Of a stretch of 64,000 bases of DNA, positions 62,028 to 64,000 are shown piece by piece. Origin of the DNA: Actinoalloteichus fjordicus (GTDB lineage Bacteria; Actinomycetota; Actinomycetes; Mycobacteriales; Pseudonocardiaceae); NCBI RefSeq assembly GCF_001941625.1, contig NZ_CP016076.1:4490249-4554248 (forward strand), given 5' to 3'. The position numbers and the translations under genes were made by a program. How positions within the stretch are numbered: the first letter of the stretch is position 1; each line of letters opens with the position of its first letter. The notes below the pieces were generated by a model that did not search any database, had not been told where the DNA came from, and saw only the letters and a program-made list of their open reading frames with translations.

Positions 62028-62201
62028 TCAGGCGGAGGGGAAGACGCCCGCGTGGTCGTGGGCGAAGTCGGTGATGTCGCGAGCGGGCCTTCCGGTGAGA
62101 TCGGCGACGGCGGTGTGCACGTCGGCGGCCTCACCTCTCGCGTAGTGGGCGTAGTCCTCGACGAGACCGTCGAGCTGCCACAACGGAAGGAAGGCGGCCA
62201 G
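62028..62201 (-). pseudogene. C-terminal fragment of an NmrA-like NAD(P)H-binding protein
   Basis: The last ~57 residues of a frame read LPLWQLDGLVEDYAHYARGEAADV and TGRPARDITDFAHDHAGVF, as at the end of NAD(P)-binding azoreductase/NmrA-like SDR proteins. Upstream of 62201 the frame loses similarity and no Rossmann start is found, so this is a leftover piece. It sits 34 bases before the Dabb start. Confidence 0.55.
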
Positions 62202-62603
62202 GGCGGTGGCGCGACGGCGCCGGTCCCGACCGGGACGAGATTGCTGCCAGGCACGTCGACGGGGCCGGACCGACCCGGAATCGCCTGCGCTGTGCGCCAC
62301 CCGCTGATCGCGCCGAGCAGGACGGCGGCGGCAGGTCGACCAGCAGCAGGCTGCGGGACACCCGCTGAGGGGTTCGCATCACGATCGATGCGGTCTTCGT
62401 CGTCATCGGTTCTTCCTTGGTCAGCGAGTGCGTGCTTCCGCATCCGGCAGGCGGTGCGGCCCATGCGGACCGGGCGAGACCCGGTTCCAGGGCACGGTGA
62501 TCAACGAGCAGGCCCCGGCGTCCGTCCGTTGCGGTGATCACAGCCACCCAAAAGAACGTGAGCGGTCACTATCATTAGGGCAAAAACAACACTCCGCCTG
62601 CGG
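62202..62603. other. Gap with no supported gene
   Basis: About 400 bases between the NmrA remnant and the TetR stop. It may contain further decayed SDR sequence (a frame starting MTTKTASIVMRT near 62405), without enough similarity to call. Confidence 0.3.
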
Positions 62604-63152
62604 TCAGGCGCCGGAGTCCAGGAACCGCTCGGCCCATTCGTCGGTTTCGGCACGAACGGACAGGTCCATAGACGCCGCAACCATGTACAACATGCCTTCG
62701 GCAAGAAAGGAGTGCGCCGTGTCGGTTCCGACCTGCGGCAAGACCTCCATTCGCTCGAAGGCATCCTGCGTCCAGCCCTGCATCACATCGCGGATGTCCG
62801 GGTCCTCACACGCCGCGTAGCCCTGAAGCAGGATGAGCATGATCTCGCGCCGTTCCATGAGATCGCCCCAGCCGTCCGCCATCGTCTGCAGCGGATTGAC
62901 TGCCTCCTTCTCGCCGGGAATGAGCACCACCCGCTCGATCGTGGCAAACGTCTGTTTCAGTACTGCGATGAAGAGTTCCTTCTTGGTCGAGAAGATGCGG
63001 AACAGGTTCGGATGGGAGATCTCCACATCCTTGGCGATGGTCACGGTCGAGCCGCCGTGCAGCCCCTTGTGACTGAACTCCTTCAACGCCGCCGCGAGGA
63101 TCTGCTCACGACGCAGCTCGATGCTGACCCGAGGCCTGCGTTCCCCCGCCAT
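62604..63152 (-). CDS. TetR family transcriptional regulator
   Basis: The 182-residue protein has an N-terminal TetR helix-turn-helix (RREQILAAALKEFSHKGLHG and TIAKDVEISHPNLFRIFSTKKELF) and a divergent helical ligand-binding domain. It is encoded downstream of, and on the same strand as, the MMPL transporter, with a 340-base gap. A palindrome immediately upstream of the ATG suggests autorepression. There is no Shine-Dalgarno sequence, so the mRNA may be leaderless. Confidence 0.88.
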   Translation of the reverse strand: MAGERRPRVSIELRREQILAAALKEFSHKGLHGGSTVTIAKDVEISHPNLFRIFSTKKELFIAVLKQTFATIERVVLIPGEKEAVNPLQTMADGWGDLMERREIMLILLQGYAACEDPDIRDVMQGWTQDAFERMEVLPQVGTDTAHSFLAEGMLYMVAASMDLSVRAETDEWAERFLDSGA

Positions 63153-63155
63153 GGT

Positions 63156-63171
63156 TGATAGTTAACACTCA
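63156..63171. promoter_or_regulatory. Probable TetR operator
   Basis: An imperfect palindrome TGANNGTTAACNNTCA centred on GTTAAC lies three bases before the TetR start codon. Twelve of 16 positions are symmetrical. Confidence 0.55.
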
Positions 63172-63493
63172 CTACCGGGTCGGCGTCAACTCGGCACCGC
63201 GCAGGCGGCGGGCATCGCCGACCGGACGGACCCGCCGTGCGGATGACGTGGTCCATCCGCCTCTCCCCCAGCCCCGGTATGCCGCGCGTTCGCCCGCTCG
63301 CCGGGTCCCGGAACAACCGCCGACCGTACCGGGGAGGACGGCGAGCGGCAGGACTGCGGCCGAGCTGTCGCCGTGTCCTCGCCTCGGTCACCGGGTATGG
63401 GAGCGCCGAGAGCCCGAATGCCGACGCGAGCAGCTCGGCCAGCGCTGTGCCCGCCCGGCCCCGACGCCGGGCGGGCACAGTGAGCAGGCCGAC

Positions 63494-64000
63494 TCAGGAC
63501 TTCGACGTGCTCCCGGTCGACGCGCTCGCGGTCGACACCGCCTCGTTCGACACCGCCCCGGTTGACGCCGCCCGGTTCGCCGGATGCGCGTGCTCCAGCG
63601 AGGCACCCTCGACGTCGACGTCCGGCATGGCCTTGTCGAGCCACTTCGGCAGCCACCACGCCTTCTCGCCGAGCAGGTGCATCAACGCGGGCACCAGCAC
63701 CATCCGGACCACGAAGGCGTCGAAGAGCACACCGATCGCCAGCCCGAACCCGAGCGGCCGGACCATGCCGAGGTGGCTGAAGACGAAGCCGCCGAAGACC
63801 GAGATCATGATGATCGCGGCAGCCGTGACGACCGCCCGCCCCTGCCGCAGGCCCTGCACCACCGCCGCCCTGGCGGGCATGCCGTGGACGTGCGCCTCCC
63901 GCATGCCAGAGACCAGGAAGAGCTGGTAGTCCATCGCGAGGCCGAACAGGACGCCCATGATGATGATCGGGCCGAAGCTCAGCACCGGGCCGGGCTCGTG
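63494..64000 (-). CDS. MMPL/RND-family transporter, C-terminal part (partial)
   Basis: The frame is open to the window edge, so only ~168 residues are seen. They contain the end of the second RND-like membrane half: FGLAMDYQLFLVSGMREAH (the MDYxxF motif conserved in MMPL), then VTAAAIIMISVFGGFVF, then VLFDAFVVRMVLVPALMHLLG and WWLPKWLDKAMPDVDVEG. The rest is a Ser/Thr/Ala-rich tail with repeated AVST-like units (STGAVSNEAVSTASASTGSTS). MmpL proteins export lipids, siderophores or drugs. The nearby TetR gene is the likely regulator. Confidence 0.85.
   Translation of the reverse strand, partial: HEPGPVLSFGPIIIMGVLFGLAMDYQLFLVSGMREAHVHGMPARAAVVQGLRQGRAVVTAAAIIMISVFGGFVFSHLGMVRPLGFGLAIGVLFDAFVVRMVLVPALMHLLGEKAWWLPKWLDKAMPDVDVEGASLEHAHPANRAASTGAVSNEAVSTASASTGSTSKS

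Noticed and set aside
60545-62074. 509-codon plus-strand frame
   Set aside because: Covers two well-supported minus-strand genes and lacks any recognisable motif.

Overview
The window is a high-GC actinomycete chromosome segment. The EspC-like/WXG-type secretion genes, polyketide-exporter-style ABC pairs, GTG and TTG starts, and short ATGA/GTGA overlaps within operons all fit a member of the Pseudonocardiales or a relative. The species cannot be named from the sequence alone. Both ends cut through genes: the 3' end of secA2 on the left and an MMPL transporter on the right.

Layout. 0-6.2 kb is ordinary chromosome: secA2 end, an SDR/DUF2867 protein, a membrane-anchored Hsp70-like protein and an SMI1-HEAT protein. 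6.3-7.3 kb holds a decayed DUF262 gene and a nuclease-like ORF. A tRNA-Pro(GGG) with its terminator lies at 7.8 kb. 8.2-12.3 kb carries a PadR-controlled DrrAB-type exporter flanked by gene remnants: a PadR fragment, a DUF4097 tail, and a flavin monooxygenase broken at both ends. At about 12.32 kb the broken monooxygenase abuts a tyrosine integrase that has lost its catalytic half, followed by a frameshifted excisionase gene. 14.4-16.3 kb is a small type VII secretion cargo operon (EspC-like protein, DUF6973 toxin-like protein, lipoprotein). 16.6-35.2 kb is a very large minus-strand locus. In transcription order it encodes a Ser/Thr kinase, a DrmD-like SNF2 helicase, a 1,813-residue DNA methylase, a giant helicase with DUF1998 and a Vsr-like nuclease domain, and a UvrD-type helicase with a RelE/ParE-like N-terminus. 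It reads as a DISARM-related anti-phage system of unusual composition. At 35.75 kb the 3' half of the tRNA-Pro gene recurs (50 of 52 bases), in inverted orientation, marking a probable old integration boundary.

36-38 kb is again mixed (CoiA-like protein, broken CoA-transferase, XRE regulator), followed by an SDR. 39.9-45.6 kb is a complete Mrp Na+/H+ antiporter operon with fused A/B subunits. 46.4-48.9 kb is a drug-exporter ABC pair and 49.4-51.4 kb a Trk/Ktr K+ uptake pair. 51.7-57.6 kb is a vancomycin-resistance-like cluster: VanS and VanR on the minus strand; VanY, a VanT-type racemase, a Ddl-family ligase and a membrane acyltransferase overlapping on the plus strand. The last two functions of VanT, fused in enterococci, are here separate genes. 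57.9-64 kb has a DUF4184 membrane protein, an MFS transporter, small enzymes or hypotheticals, a TetR regulator and the MMPL transporter end.

How it fits together: the 7.8-35.8 kb stretch looks like a tRNA-associated genomic island that has been rearranged. It is bounded by inverted tRNA-Pro copies, holds a dead integrase and excisionase, and carries defence and secretion cargo. The flanks hold ion homeostasis and cell-wall antibiotic resistance functions.
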